A stretch of 64,000 nucleotides of DNA, taken from NCBI RefSeq assembly GCF_015644585.1, contig NZ_JADOBI010000005.1, positions 186,001-250,000 of the forward strand. Reading direction: 5' to 3'. Each line of letters begins with the position of its first letter. The stretch's first letter is position 1. This DNA is from Rahnella laticis (GTDB lineage: Bacteria; Pseudomonadota; Gammaproteobacteria; Enterobacterales; Enterobacteriaceae). The position numbers and the translations under genes are program-made. Of this stretch, positions 50,592-58,458 are shown piece after piece. The notes beneath the pieces were generated by a model. It was not told where the DNA came from. It did no database searches and was given only the letters and a program-made list of their open reading frames with translations.

Positions 50592-51797
50592 ATGTCTCTG
50601 GTATCACAAGCTCGGAGCTTGGGTAAGTATTTTCTGTTATTAGACAACGCGCTGGTTATTTTAGGCTTTTTCGTGGTTTTTCCGTTGATCTCGATCCGAT
50701 TTGTCGATCAGCTCGGCTGGGCCGCGATGGCCGTCGGTCTGGCGCTGGGTGTCCGCCAGCTCACGCAACAGGGATTAGGCATTTTCGGCGGCGCAATCGC
50801 TGACCGTTTCGGTGCCAAACCGATGATTATCACCGGCATGCTTTTACGCGCGGCCGGATTCGCCACCATGGCAATGGCAGATGAACCGTGGATTTTAGTC
50901 TGTTCCTGCATTCTCTCCGGCCTCGGCGGCACCTTGTTTGACCCGCCTCGTACCGCGCTGGTGATTAAGCTGACCCGTCCGCACGAGCGCAGCCGTTTCT
51001 TCTCCCTGATGATGATGCAAGACAGCGCCGGTGCGGTTATCGGTGCGCTCATCGGCAGCTGGTTGCTGCAATATGATTTCCATTACGTGTGCTGGGCCGG
51101 CGCGGGCATATTTGTTCTCGCCGCCGCCTGCAACGCCTGGCTGCTCCCTGCTTACCGGATTTCCACTATGCGCACACCGATGCGTGAAGGCATGATGCGT
51201 GTGCTGCGCGATCGCCGTTTTCTCGCGTATGTGCTGACGCTGACCGGTTATTACATGCTGACCGTGCAGGTCATGCTGATGTTGCCGATTGCGGTCAATG
51301 ATGTCGCGGGCAGCCCGGCGGCGGTGAAATGGATGTATGCGATTGAAGCAGTGCTTTCCCTGACGCTGCTGTATCCGATTGCGCGCTGGAGCGAAAAACG
51401 CTTCCGCCTTGAGCAGCGTCTGATGCTCGGCCTGCTGATCATGACCCTCAGCCTTCTGCCCGTCGGGCTGGTGACATCGATTAACCCGCTGTTGCTGCTG
51501 ATCGGTTTCTTCTACATTGGCTCAATCATTGCCGAACCGGCGCGCGAAACGCTGAGTGCCTCGCTGGCAGACTCGCGGGCACGTGGCAGTTACATGGGTT
51601 TCAGCCGTCTGGGGCTGGCGCTGGGCGGCGTGATTGGCTACACCGGCGGCGGCTGGATGTATGACACCGGCCGCGCGCTTGAACTTCCTGAATTGCCCTG
51701 GTTTTTACTGGGCATCGTGGGCTTCATCACCCTCACCGGTTTGTACTGGCAATTCAATCTTCGCCGTATCGAACCGGCCATGCTGAGCGGCAGTTAA
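50592..51797 (+). CDS. mdtH: MFS multidrug efflux protein MdtH
   Basis: A 401-residue, 12-helix major facilitator protein (E. coli 402). The N-terminus [38 protein letters not shown] and the loop [14 protein letters not shown] (MFS motif A) are characteristic. In E. coli overproduction gives modest resistance to fluoroquinolones. It is divergent from rimJ across 212 bp. No specific regulator is seen. Confidence 0.95.
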   Translation: MSLVSQARSLGKYFLLLDNALVILGFFVVFPLISIRFVDQLGWAAMAVGLALGVRQLTQQGLGIFGGAIADRFGAKPMIITGMLLRAAGFATMAMADEPWILVCSCILSGLGGTLFDPPRTALVIKLTRPHERSRFFSLMMMQDSAGAVIGALIGSWLLQYDFHYVCWAGAGIFVLAAACNAWLLPAYRISTMRTPMREGMMRVLRDRRFLAYVLTLTGYYMLTVQVMLMLPIAVNDVAGSPAAVKWMYAIEAVLSLTLLYPIARWSEKRFRLEQRLMLGLLIMTLSLLPVGLVTSINPLLLLIGFFYIGSIIAEPARETLSASLADSRARGSYMGFSRLGLALGGVIGYTGGGWMYDTGRALELPELPWFLLGIVGFITLTGLYWQFNLRRIEPAMLSGS

Positions 51798-51952
51798 TAC
51801 CTTGATGCAGACCGCGTTCTCAGGGACGCGGTTTGATCTCCCCTCCTCATTTACCCATACTGGTTTCAGCGTATCGATTAAATCCGAACCTATATCCGGC
51901 AGTTTTCACGCACCCTACAGGCCAACGCCGGCGACAACAGGAGCTATGAACC

Positions 51953-52600
51953 ATGAGACTTTACGTTTACGAACATTGCCCTTTTTGCGTTAAAGCACGC
52001 ATGATTTTCGGTCTGAAAAACATTCCGGTAGAAATCAAAGTTCTGCTCAATGATGACGAGAAAACCCCGATTTCCATGGTGGGCAAAAAGATGGTGCCGA
52101 TCCTGCAAAAACAGGATGGCGGCTTTATGCCGGAAAGTATGGACATCGTGCATTACGTGGATAAAAGTGACGGAAAACCGTTGCTGACCGGCCCGCTAAA
52201 TGCGTCTGTTGCGACCTGGCTGCGTCATGTTTCTGAATATATGGGTCGTCTGCTGCTGCCTCGTTTTGCAGCCGCGCCGCTGGAAGAGTTCTCCACGCCG
52301 GAAGCGCGTAAATATTTCTCCGACAAAAAGCAGGCTGCCAGCGGCGATTTTCAGGAGCATTTGAAACATTCAGAAGGTCTGGTAAAAAAAATCAGCCAGG
52401 ACTTACGTGCGCTCGATAAGCTGATCGTCGAACCGAACGCCGTCAACGGCGAGCTTTCAGAAGATGACATCAATCTCTGGCCGGTACTGCGTTCGCTGAC
52501 TATCGTTCAGGGAATTGAGTGGCCGTCCCGCGTTCAGGCTTATCGCGACAATATGGCAAAACAGACGCAGGTTAATCTGTTTACACGCTTAGCCAGTTAA
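51953..52600 (+). CDS. grxB: Glutaredoxin 2
   Basis: A 215-residue GST-like glutaredoxin (E. coli 215) with an N-terminal thioredoxin fold and C-terminal all-helical domain. The active site reads CPFC (residues 9-12) instead of CPYC, a conservative change. It reduces protein disulfides with glutathione. AGGAGC (51940-51945) precedes the ATG. A terminator follows. Confidence 0.95.
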   Translation: MRLYVYEHCPFCVKARMIFGLKNIPVEIKVLLNDDEKTPISMVGKKMVPILQKQDGGFMPESMDIVHYVDKSDGKPLLTGPLNASVATWLRHVSEYMGRLLLPRFAAAPLEEFSTPEARKYFSDKKQAASGDFQEHLKHSEGLVKKISQDLRALDKLIVEPNAVNGELSEDDINLWPVLRSLTIVQGIEWPSRVQAYRDNMAKQTQVNLFTRLAS

Positions 52601-52606
52601 ATCTTA

Positions 52607-52640
52607 CGCCGGAAGCCTGCTTCCGGCGATTTTCCCTTTT
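52607..52640 (+). terminator. Terminator of grxB
   Basis: CGCCGGAAG and CTTCCGGCG form a 9-bp stem with a 4-nt loop followed by ATTTTCCCTTTT. Confidence 0.8.
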
Positions 52641-52741
52641 CTTCCCCTTCTCCAGCACTTAGGCTAATCAGCGTTGTCTGATTGGAGCGAAACCGTTTAG
52701 CGGTCATGCTGACAAAATAGTTTTTACGTAATGAGGGAAGA

Positions 52742-53305
52742 ATGACAAAGCGACTTTTAGGTGCAGCAGTTCTGATGTGCGCCAGCCTGCTGGCCGGGTG
52801 TAACCAGCTGACGCAGTACACCATCAGCGAGCAGCAGGTTAATGACTATCTGCACAAGAACAATAATTTCGAGAAACAACTCGGCGTGCCGGGGCTGGTG
52901 GATGCGAAATTAGTGCTGACCAATCTCAGCAGCCAGATTGGCCGCGCCGAACCAGGCGTCGTCACGCTGACCGGCGACGCACATGTCGATATCTCGTCAT
53001 TATTTGGCCCGCAGAAAGCCGATATGCACCTGACGCTTAAAGCCAATCCGTCGTACGACAAGGATAAAGGCGCGATTTTCCTGAAAGATATGCAGGTGGT
53101 GGATTACACCATTCAGCCGGAAAAAATGGACAGCGTGATGAAAGGCCTGATGCCTTACCTGAATAATTCGCTGAAAACTTACTTCGATCAGCGTCCGGCG
53201 TACGTTCTGAATGGCGATCGCAGCAAAGGCGAAGCGATGGCCAAAAAACTGGCGAAAGGTATAGAAGTGAAACCGGGTGAACTCGTCATCCCGTTTACTG
53301 ACTAA
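52742..53305 (+). CDS. yceB: DUF1439 lipoprotein YceB
   Basis: A 187-residue predicted lipoprotein. The signal MTKRLLGAAVLMCASLLAGC ends in the lipobox LAGC (Cys20), and the next residue is Asn, which favours the outer membrane. The mature DUF1439 domain (YTISEQQVNDYLHK...) has a lipid-binding-type tubular fold in its family. The function is unknown. The gene lies next to grxB as in E. coli. Confidence 0.94.
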   Translation: MTKRLLGAAVLMCASLLAGCNQLTQYTISEQQVNDYLHKNNNFEKQLGVPGLVDAKLVLTNLSSQIGRAEPGVVTLTGDAHVDISSLFGPQKADMHLTLKANPSYDKDKGAIFLKDMQVVDYTIQPEKMDSVMKGLMPYLNNSLKTYFDQRPAYVLNGDRSKGEAMAKKLAKGIEVKPGELVIPFTD

Positions 53306-53308
53306 TAT

Positions 53309-53345
53309 AAAAAGCCCGGCACATCTTCATGGCCGGGCTTTTTTA
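53309..53345. terminator. Bidirectional terminator between yceB and ycdY
   Basis: AAAGCCCGGC and GCCGGGCTTT form a 10-bp stem with an 11-nt loop and T-runs on both strands. Confidence 0.92.
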
Positions 53346-53364
53346 TTTCTGACTCATCAGGGAT

Positions 53365-53949
53365 TTACTGATCGTCTTCTTCGTCGTCATCCAGATCCGG
53401 CGGCAGCTGTTCTTCCAGCTCATCGCGCATCACCTGCAATGCTTCGCGGCTGATTTCAGCCAGCGTGCGGTAAAAACCGCTGGTGGCGTGCGCTTCAACT
53501 TTACCGAGGAATTTCCCGCACCACGGGAACAGGTAATCATCGAACAAGGTGATTTGTGCGCCCACTTCATCTTCCTGCGACTGATCTTCCAGCCATGACG
53601 CTGCAAGCAGCATCGCGCCGAAGTGATCGGCAGGCGCTTCGCCTAACGGCATTCCGCGCTGTTGCAGGAAAGTACGGATATCCATTTCATTTGCGCCATC
53701 AACGTAAGCGCTGCGGAAAGGCGAAACTGCACATTCTGAGCCGACAAACAAACGGTTAAACTCAGCGGCCAGCGCCTGAGGATCGGCGCTTTCCTGCAAA
53801 CGGATCAGTAACGCATCCTGCTCCAGCGGCCAGTGTTCGCGCAATTTTCCGTCCTGAATCAGGCCAAAAAGTGGAACCAGTAACGGATCCTGCGGCTGGC
53901 GGTAAAACAGCGTGCCCAGAATACGGCAGACAATTGAAAATTCATTCAT
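53365..53949 (-). CDS. ycdY: TorD/DmsD-family chaperone YcdY
   Basis: A 194-residue all-helical protein (E. coli YcdY 184) of the TorD redox-enzyme maturation family. The conserved segments are MNEFSIVCRILGTLFYRQPQDP, ECAVSPFRSAYVDG, PADHFGAMLLAASWLEDQS and FPWCGKFLGKVEAHA. In E. coli YcdY stimulates the neighbouring PHP phosphatase YcdX. Here it also follows ycdX directly. The acidic tail (DLDDDEEDDQ) is longer than in E. coli. Confidence 0.94.
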   Translation of the reverse strand: MNEFSIVCRILGTLFYRQPQDPLLVPLFGLIQDGKLREHWPLEQDALLIRLQESADPQALAAEFNRLFVGSECAVSPFRSAYVDGANEMDIRTFLQQRGMPLGEAPADHFGAMLLAASWLEDQSQEDEVGAQITLFDDYLFPWCGKFLGKVEAHATSGFYRTLAEISREALQVMRDELEEQLPPDLDDDEEDDQ

Positions 53950-54009
53950 AACAATAACCTGATCAGTCGGTGAAAAGGGGCAATCCCCCGCAAATTGGCC
54001 GCGACAATG

Positions 54010-54750
54010 TCACAGTTCGCTTAATTCTGCAATTGGTGCGCGCCCGCGTTTTTCCAGAAAATCCAGGAAACGGCGCGGGCTGACGTTCAGAATACGGTCT
54101 TCCGGGAAATCAACTTCACGCAAAATACGCTCGCAATGCTCAAACCCGCCCAGTGAATACGCAATGTGCGAATCCGATCCCAGCGCCAGCCAGCCACCGG
54201 CTTCTTTCACCGCCAGCGCAACCGCACGGCAATTGGGTTCGCTGCCTTTACGCGAGTGGATGAAGGAGGAGTTATTCAGCTCCAGCGCGACGTTATATTT
54301 CGCCGCCGCCGCCGCAACGGCAGGAATATCAATCGGGTATTTCGGATTACCCGGATGCGAAATAATATGCACTTCGCCACCCGCCATCGCGGCAATCATC
54401 GCGGCGGTGTGCGTTTCTTTATCCACCGGTTGCATCACCGGCTCATGGAAACCGGCGATGATCACGTCGATTTCATCGAGCATCGGGCCGGTGCAATCAA
54501 TGTCGCCCTGAATGTTTTTGATGTTCGATTCGATACCGCGCAGGATGCCGATTCCGTTCACCAGACGCGGCCAGACCCGCATATTCATAAAATGCCAGTA
54601 GTGCGGGGCATCGGCCATATCAGGGCCGTGGTCAGTGATGGCAAACAGCTTAATGCCTTTCTCAGCGGCCTCATCAATATAATCATGTAATGTGCTGTAA
54701 GCATGCGTGCTGGCAACAGTATGCATATGCAAATCAACGGGGTACGGCAT
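54010..54750 (-). CDS. ycdX: PHP-family phosphatase YcdX
   Basis: A 246-residue PHP-domain metallophosphatase (E. coli 245). The metal ligands are visible in VDLHMHT (H7, H9), [16 protein letters not shown] and GSDSH. It binds a trinuclear Zn cluster in the E. coli protein. The E. coli enzyme has been linked to swarming motility. It is the middle gene of ghrA-ycdX-ycdY. Confidence 0.95.
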   Translation of the reverse strand: MPYPVDLHMHTVASTHAYSTLHDYIDEAAEKGIKLFAITDHGPDMADAPHYWHFMNMRVWPRLVNGIGILRGIESNIKNIQGDIDCTGPMLDEIDVIIAGFHEPVMQPVDKETHTAAMIAAMAGGEVHIISHPGNPKYPIDIPAVAAAAAKYNVALELNNSSFIHSRKGSEPNCRAVALAVKEAGGWLALGSDSHIAYSLGGFEHCERILREVDFPEDRILNVSPRRFLDFLEKRGRAPIAELSEL

Positions 54751-54817
54751 GTGCTCTCCTTAAGTGATCCCGTGGCGACTGCATGGCCGCCACGTGAGTA
54801 ATTTTAGCAGATGAACG

Positions 54818-55759
54818 TTAATAACCCCGGTCGAGGCAGACACGTCCTGCCGGTTCCCGCCCTGCTTCGATAGCGAGAATATTCGCCGCAATACTGTCCA
54901 TCGCTTCTTCCGGCAAAGTATCCGCACCCACGTGCGGCGTGATGCTGACGCGCGGATGCGACCAGAACGGGTGCATGCCCGGCAACGGCTCTTCGGCAAA
55001 AACATCGAGCGTGGCGGCAGCAATCTGCCCGCTGTCCAGTGCGCGCAGCAAATCACCTTCCACCAGATGTCCGCCGCGTCCGAGGTTAATCAGATAAGCA
55101 TTATGCTGCAGATTTGTGAACAGTTGATGATTAAGAATACCGGCGGTGTGCGGCGTATTTGGCAGCAGGTTAATCAGCACCTTGCAGCCGGACGCAAATG
55201 CCGCCAGCTGATTGTCTCCGTAAAAGCTTTGCACGCCGTCCTGAGATTTCTCGCTACGGCTCCAGGTGCGAACGGTGAATTGCAGGTCAACCAGCGCTTT
55301 CGCCACGCTGCTGCCCAGCACGCCAGCGCCAAGAATGCCGACAGTAAATTCACCGCGAGAATGCGGTGCCAGCGGCCGCCACTGTTTTTGCTGCTGGAAC
55401 AGCTGGTATTCATCCATGCGGCGGAAATACCGTAACACGCTGGCCAGCGCGTATTCCTGCATCTGCAACGACATTCCGGTATCTTCGAGACGAATCAGCG
55501 GCACACCGGCGGGCAATGTGCCGGGCTGACGCTGTTCCTGTGTGAGAATGGCATCCACGCCTGCGCCGAGGGCAAAAATGCCCTTGAGCATCGTGCGCGG
55601 GGCCAGCATGGCGTGCGGTGGCCGCCAGACCAGCGCGTAATCGGCGGGTTCGTGGTCTGCGGCGTTCCATACGCGCATTCTGGCCTGCGGTATGCGTTTT
55701 GTTATTCCGTCAATCCAGGGCTTTGCATCAAATGTAGGGTGGTAAAAAATAATGTTCAT
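54818..55759 (-). CDS. ghrA: Glyoxylate/hydroxypyruvate reductase A
   Basis: A 313-residue D-2-hydroxyacid dehydrogenase (E. coli 312). The NADP-binding motif GILGAGVLGSSVAKAL is at about 140-155. Catalytic Arg (NLGRGGHLVEG) and the Glu-His pair are visible, the His in ITPHVGADT. It reduces glyoxylate to glycolate and hydroxypyruvate to glycerate in the cytosol. It lies 67 nt upstream of ycdX. Confidence 0.95.
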   Translation of the reverse strand: MNIIFYHPTFDAKPWIDGITKRIPQARMRVWNAADHEPADYALVWRPPHAMLAPRTMLKGIFALGAGVDAILTQEQRQPGTLPAGVPLIRLEDTGMSLQMQEYALASVLRYFRRMDEYQLFQQQKQWRPLAPHSRGEFTVGILGAGVLGSSVAKALVDLQFTVRTWSRSEKSQDGVQSFYGDNQLAAFASGCKVLINLLPNTPHTAGILNHQLFTNLQHNAYLINLGRGGHLVEGDLLRALDSGQIAAATLDVFAEEPLPGMHPFWSHPRVSITPHVGADTLPEEAMDSIAANILAIEAGREPAGRVCLDRGY

Positions 55760-55823
55760 CGGGGACGCCTCCTGTGAGCTGATAGATTTCCCTGAATATC
55801 ATCAGGATGCAACCCTGAGGCCG

Positions 55824-55854
55824 AAAAAAGAAAAAGCCCCGAAAATCGGGACTT
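55824..55854 (-). terminator. Terminator of the POT transporter gene
   Basis: On the minus strand AAGTCCCGA-TTT-TCGGGGCTT (one mismatch) is followed by TTTCTTTTTTC. Confidence 0.8.
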
Positions 55855-55884
55855 GAAGATTCACTGATAGCGTTGTCGTTCAGG

Positions 55885-57366
55885 TCAGGCAACGGCAGGC
55901 TCGCGGCGGATCATCCGGCGTAGAAGCGGGATCAAAACCAGCAGAACCACGCCGGTGACAACAGAACCCCAGCCAAGCATGTTGAAGACTTCGCTGTAGC
56001 CCGGGTTAGTGAGCACCGGCGTACTGCCTTCGTTTTGCGGCATCAGCCCGGAGATGTAGCTGGCGAGCACCGAAGCCACGCCGGTCACCATCATCCAGCA
56101 GCCCATCATCACGCCCTGATAACGCGCCGGGGCCAGTTTACCAATCATCGCGTAGCCGATAGGAGAAATCAGCAATTCACCAATGCTTTGCAGCAGATAG
56201 CTGATGGCAATCCATTTAAACGCCACCAGCCCGTCGCCGCCCGCAAGATGGATCCCCAGCGGCAGAACCAGCATTCCCAGTCCCATGCAGAATAAAGAAG
56301 CCGAGAACTGTGCCGGAACATCAATTTTCCAGCCACGCTGACGCAATTTATTGAACCACAGCGCCATCAGCGGTCCGCCGATAACAATCACGATGGTATT
56401 GATATTCTGGATCCACTGCGGTGCCACGCGGATGCCGTAAACGTTCAGATTGATGTTGTTTTCGGAGAACAGCATCAGCCCCATCGGAGCCAGCTGATAC
56501 AGCGTCCAGAACACCAGCGAACCCAGTGCCAGCAGAAGATACGCTTTCATGCGGCGGCGTTCATCAGCCTGGCGGTGACGGAAAGTGACCAGCGTCATCA
56601 GCGCAAAAATGATAATACCCAGCGCAACCACAAAATAACTGCTGAACTCGGCGTGGGTCAGCAACAGTCGGATAACCGGCACCAGGACGATTAAAATGGC
56701 GATACCGACAGCCATACGGCGCAGCAACTGGCCGCGGCTGGCTTCTTTAAGCGGCGTGCTGATGTCGGCCAGAATCGACCAGCGAGACAGCGTCACCACC
56801 ACCGCCGCCACGTTGCCCAGCGTGGCAAACAGGAACAGCGCGCGATAGTTTTCGCTCAGCTGGAAATAACCGGCAACGGCAAAACCAATAAAGAAGCCCA
56901 GATTCATCCCGGCATAATTCCACAGGAACGCCGATTCGCGGCGGTCATCATCCGGTGCAAAACGCTGCGTCAGCATCATATTCAGGCAGGTCACGTTCAG
57001 CCCGCTGCCGGTCAGGAACATCGCCAGCCCCCAGTAAAGGCCGGTTACGCCTTCCAGCGCAATCAGCGCACAGCCGAAGACCTGCAACACCATGCCCAGC
57101 ACAAACAGGTTACGGTTGCTCAGATAACGGCCGCCGAGATAACCGCCAAACATGTGCAGGCCATAGTTGAACGCACCAAACACGCCCATAATGGCGTTGG
57201 CGTTATCTTCGCTGAAACCCAGTTTTTTTGTGGCGTACAGCACCAGAGTGGAATACAGCACCGCGAAGCCGAGTGTCGCGAAAGTCTGAACGAAGAATAA
57301 TGTGCCCGCGCCGGCAGGTATCGCCGTGCGGTGCTGCGACGCCGTCGCGTTATTTGACTGACTCAA
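55885..57366 (-). CDS. Divergent POT/PTR-family oligopeptide-type transporter
   Basis: A 493-residue membrane protein with about 14 helices. It has POT-family features, such as NVTCLNMMLTQRFAPDDDRRESAFLWNYAGMNLG (matching the FKANP...R.D.AF..YY...N.G region) and QSIGELLISPIGYAMIGKLAPARYQGVMMG (PTR2 signature near the end). The first helix reads FFVQTFATLGFAVLYSTLVLYATKKLG and so lacks the ExxERFxYYG proton-coupling motif of DtpA-D. Substrate and coupling ion are therefore uncertain. It is a single-gene unit upstream of tRNA-Ser. Confidence 0.8.
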   Translation of the reverse strand: MSQSNNATASQHRTAIPAGAGTLFFVQTFATLGFAVLYSTLVLYATKKLGFSEDNANAIMGVFGAFNYGLHMFGGYLGGRYLSNRNLFVLGMVLQVFGCALIALEGVTGLYWGLAMFLTGSGLNVTCLNMMLTQRFAPDDDRRESAFLWNYAGMNLGFFIGFAVAGYFQLSENYRALFLFATLGNVAAVVVTLSRWSILADISTPLKEASRGQLLRRMAVGIAILIVLVPVIRLLLTHAEFSSYFVVALGIIIFALMTLVTFRHRQADERRRMKAYLLLALGSLVFWTLYQLAPMGLMLFSENNINLNVYGIRVAPQWIQNINTIVIVIGGPLMALWFNKLRQRGWKIDVPAQFSASLFCMGLGMLVLPLGIHLAGGDGLVAFKWIAISYLLQSIGELLISPIGYAMIGKLAPARYQGVMMGCWMMVTGVASVLASYISGLMPQNEGSTPVLTNPGYSEVFNMLGWGSVVTGVVLLVLIPLLRRMIRREPAVA

Positions 57367-57697
57367 GTAAGAACCCCTGTCCCGTTGTGTGGATTTATTC
57401 TGCTTCTGGTTTTAACTAGCCCAGTTTTTATACGAAGCCTTTTTTTAGAATCCATTGTTATACCTTCGGGACTGGCGATTTTCACAACATATTTTGCTAT
57501 TTAACCGTAACGGGAAGTGTTTGCTGCTTAATCGCACTTTTATGCAGTTATTCTAATTATCTATTCATAAGCATAAGCAGAATTAATGACGCTGCGTGAC
57601 TTACGGCAAACTGGTCATCCTTAATACAGTTTTTGGTCTGTAAATCAGCAAACTGCTCTAAGTTTGTCTAAACAGCACAGAACCTGCAAAAAGAAGG

Positions 57698-57726
57698 TTG
57701 ACGCTGAACGCGCTTTTCCCTACATT
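57698..57726 (+). promoter_or_regulatory. Promoter of tRNA-Ser
   Basis: -35 TTGACG (57698-57703), a 17-bp spacer and -10 TACATT (57721-57726) are followed by a GC-rich discriminator (AGCGCCGG) typical of stringently controlled stable-RNA promoters. The upstream part of this 397-bp gap (57367-57690) is AT-rich and holds the POT-gene promoter region but no gene. Confidence 0.75.
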
Positions 57727-57763
57727 AGCGCCGGTCAGCAGCACTGCGGTGTAGCCGGCGACT

Positions 57764-57853
57764 GGAGAGGTGTCTGAGTGGCTGAAGGAGCACGCCTGGA
57801 AAGTGTGTATATGAGCAATCGTATCGAGGGTTCGAACCCCTCTCTCTCCACCA
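57764..57853 (+). tRNA. serX: tRNA-Ser (anticodon GGA)
   Basis: A 90-nt class II tRNA. The acceptor stem GGAGAGG pairs with TCTCTCC. The anticodon loop CTGGAAA has GGA at 57798-57800 and reads UCC/UCU. The long variable arm (ATATGA/TCGTAT) is typical of tRNA-Ser, and the T-arm is GAGGG-TTCGAAC-CCCTC. The CCA end is encoded (57851-57853). The discriminator base is A (57850), whereas the E. coli tRNA-Ser species carry G. The place near ghrA matches E. coli serX. Confidence 0.96.
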
Positions 57854-57864
57854 CACAATACGAG

Positions 57865-57897
57865 AAGGCCCGAATGAAAATTCGGGCCTTTTTGTTT
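57865..57897 (+). terminator. Terminator of tRNA-Ser
   Basis: AAGGCCCGAA and TTCGGGCCTT form a 10-bp stem with a 6-nt loop followed by TTTGTTTTTG. Confidence 0.92.
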
Positions 57898-57948
57898 TTG
57901 CATTTTCTGCAAATGGGTGCCTGAGGCCAACTTGCTTTGTCAACATCC

Positions 57949-57973
57949 GAAAAGGTGGGGCGAACCCCACCTT
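57949..57973 (-). terminator. Terminator / 3' hairpin of hok mRNA
   Basis: On the minus strand AAGGTGGGG-TTCG-CCCCACCTT is a perfect 9-bp stem with a TTCG tetraloop, followed by TTC. It starts 4 nt after the hok stop codon. Confidence 0.85.
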
Positions 57974-57977
57974 ACGG

Positions 57978-58130
57978 TTAGCCGTTAATTTCGTAGCTTA
58001 AGACTGCCGCAATTTCCGTATTTCCCTGCTTAATATGCAACTCGCACAGCGAATCACGCACCATCCAGGTCCAGGCCAATAACGTGAAACAGATCACCAT
58101 GAGCCCGTACAAAATCAGCTTTCGCGCCAT
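57978..58130 (-). CDS. hok: Hok/Gef-family type I toxin
   Basis: A 50-residue membrane peptide of the Hok/Gef family. The N-terminus MARKLILYGLMVICFTLLAW has one membrane helix and is followed by WMVRDSLCELHIKQGNTEIAAVLSYEING. The (R/K)xSLCE(L/I) motif, the conserved Cys and the AAxxxYE end match HokC/Gef (for example RKSLCEIRYRDG...VAAFMAYE). GGAGG (58136-58140 on the minus strand) lies 5 nt before the ATG. The toxin depolarises the inner membrane. The upstream leader also matches hok loci, with an antisense Sok RNA. The locus looks intact. Confidence 0.9.
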   Translation of the reverse strand: MARKLILYGLMVICFTLLAWTWMVRDSLCELHIKQGNTEIAAVLSYEING

Positions 58131-58190
58131 CTTAACCTCCGTTGCATTTCTGCATCTATGAGGCTATCCTGACGTTGTCTAGGCGTCGTT

Positions 58191-58236
58191 GGTAGCCTCG
58201 GGTTGATTGAAAAAATTAACTCGGGGCTTTCTTCTT
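58191..58236 (+). ncRNA. sok: Putative Sok antisense RNA of the hok locus
   Basis: On the + strand, opposite the hok/mok leader, lies a 14-bp stem-loop (GCCTCGGGTTGATT paired with AATTAACTCGGGGC, 58195-58227) followed by TTTCTTCTT. It matches the position and the GCCTCG...GGGGCT terminator layout of Sok RNAs at hok loci. A TAGGCG -10-like element precedes it (58180-58185). The exact 5' end is inferred. Sok would block mok, and so hok, translation by pairing with the leader. Confidence 0.6.
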
Positions 58237-58397
58237 ATTACGCCTTGAACAACACTGCTCAAGACCAATAAGCCTCAAGCACCCGCGCGCATTCTGGCAA
58301 GTCAACCTCCCTGCCATCTGATTACTTAATATTCACTTTGTCCTAATTTTCGCCTGCCCGCTCACCCTGCCGTGAGACGAATATATGTTTATCATCA

Positions 58398-58427
58398 TTG
58401 TGCATTAGACATCTAAACGTCCATAAC
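58398..58427 (+). promoter_or_regulatory. Promoter of the FAD oxidoreductase gene
   Basis: A possible -35 TTGTGC (58398-58403) and -10 CATAAC (58422-58427) are 18 bp apart. A tandem met-box-like sequence fills the spacer. The weak elements make this tentative. Confidence 0.4.
58407..58422. promoter_or_regulatory. Tandem MetJ-box-like operator
   Basis: AGACATCTAAACGTCC consists of two adjacent 8-mers that match the MetJ consensus AGACGTCT at 7/8 and 6/8 positions. MetJ binds two or more tandem boxes. It sits inside the presumed promoter of the FAD oxidoreductase, close to a MetNIQ-like importer. Confidence 0.55.
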
Positions 58428-58458
58428 TTAGGATCGAACCACCCGGGATAACAATTTG

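Noticed and set aside
57658-57930. Minus-strand 90-codon ORF over tRNA-Ser (reads ...GGERGVRTLDTIAHIHTF...)
   Set aside because: It is the antisense of the tRNA and its terminator. This phrase is a well-known spurious translation of serine tRNA genes.
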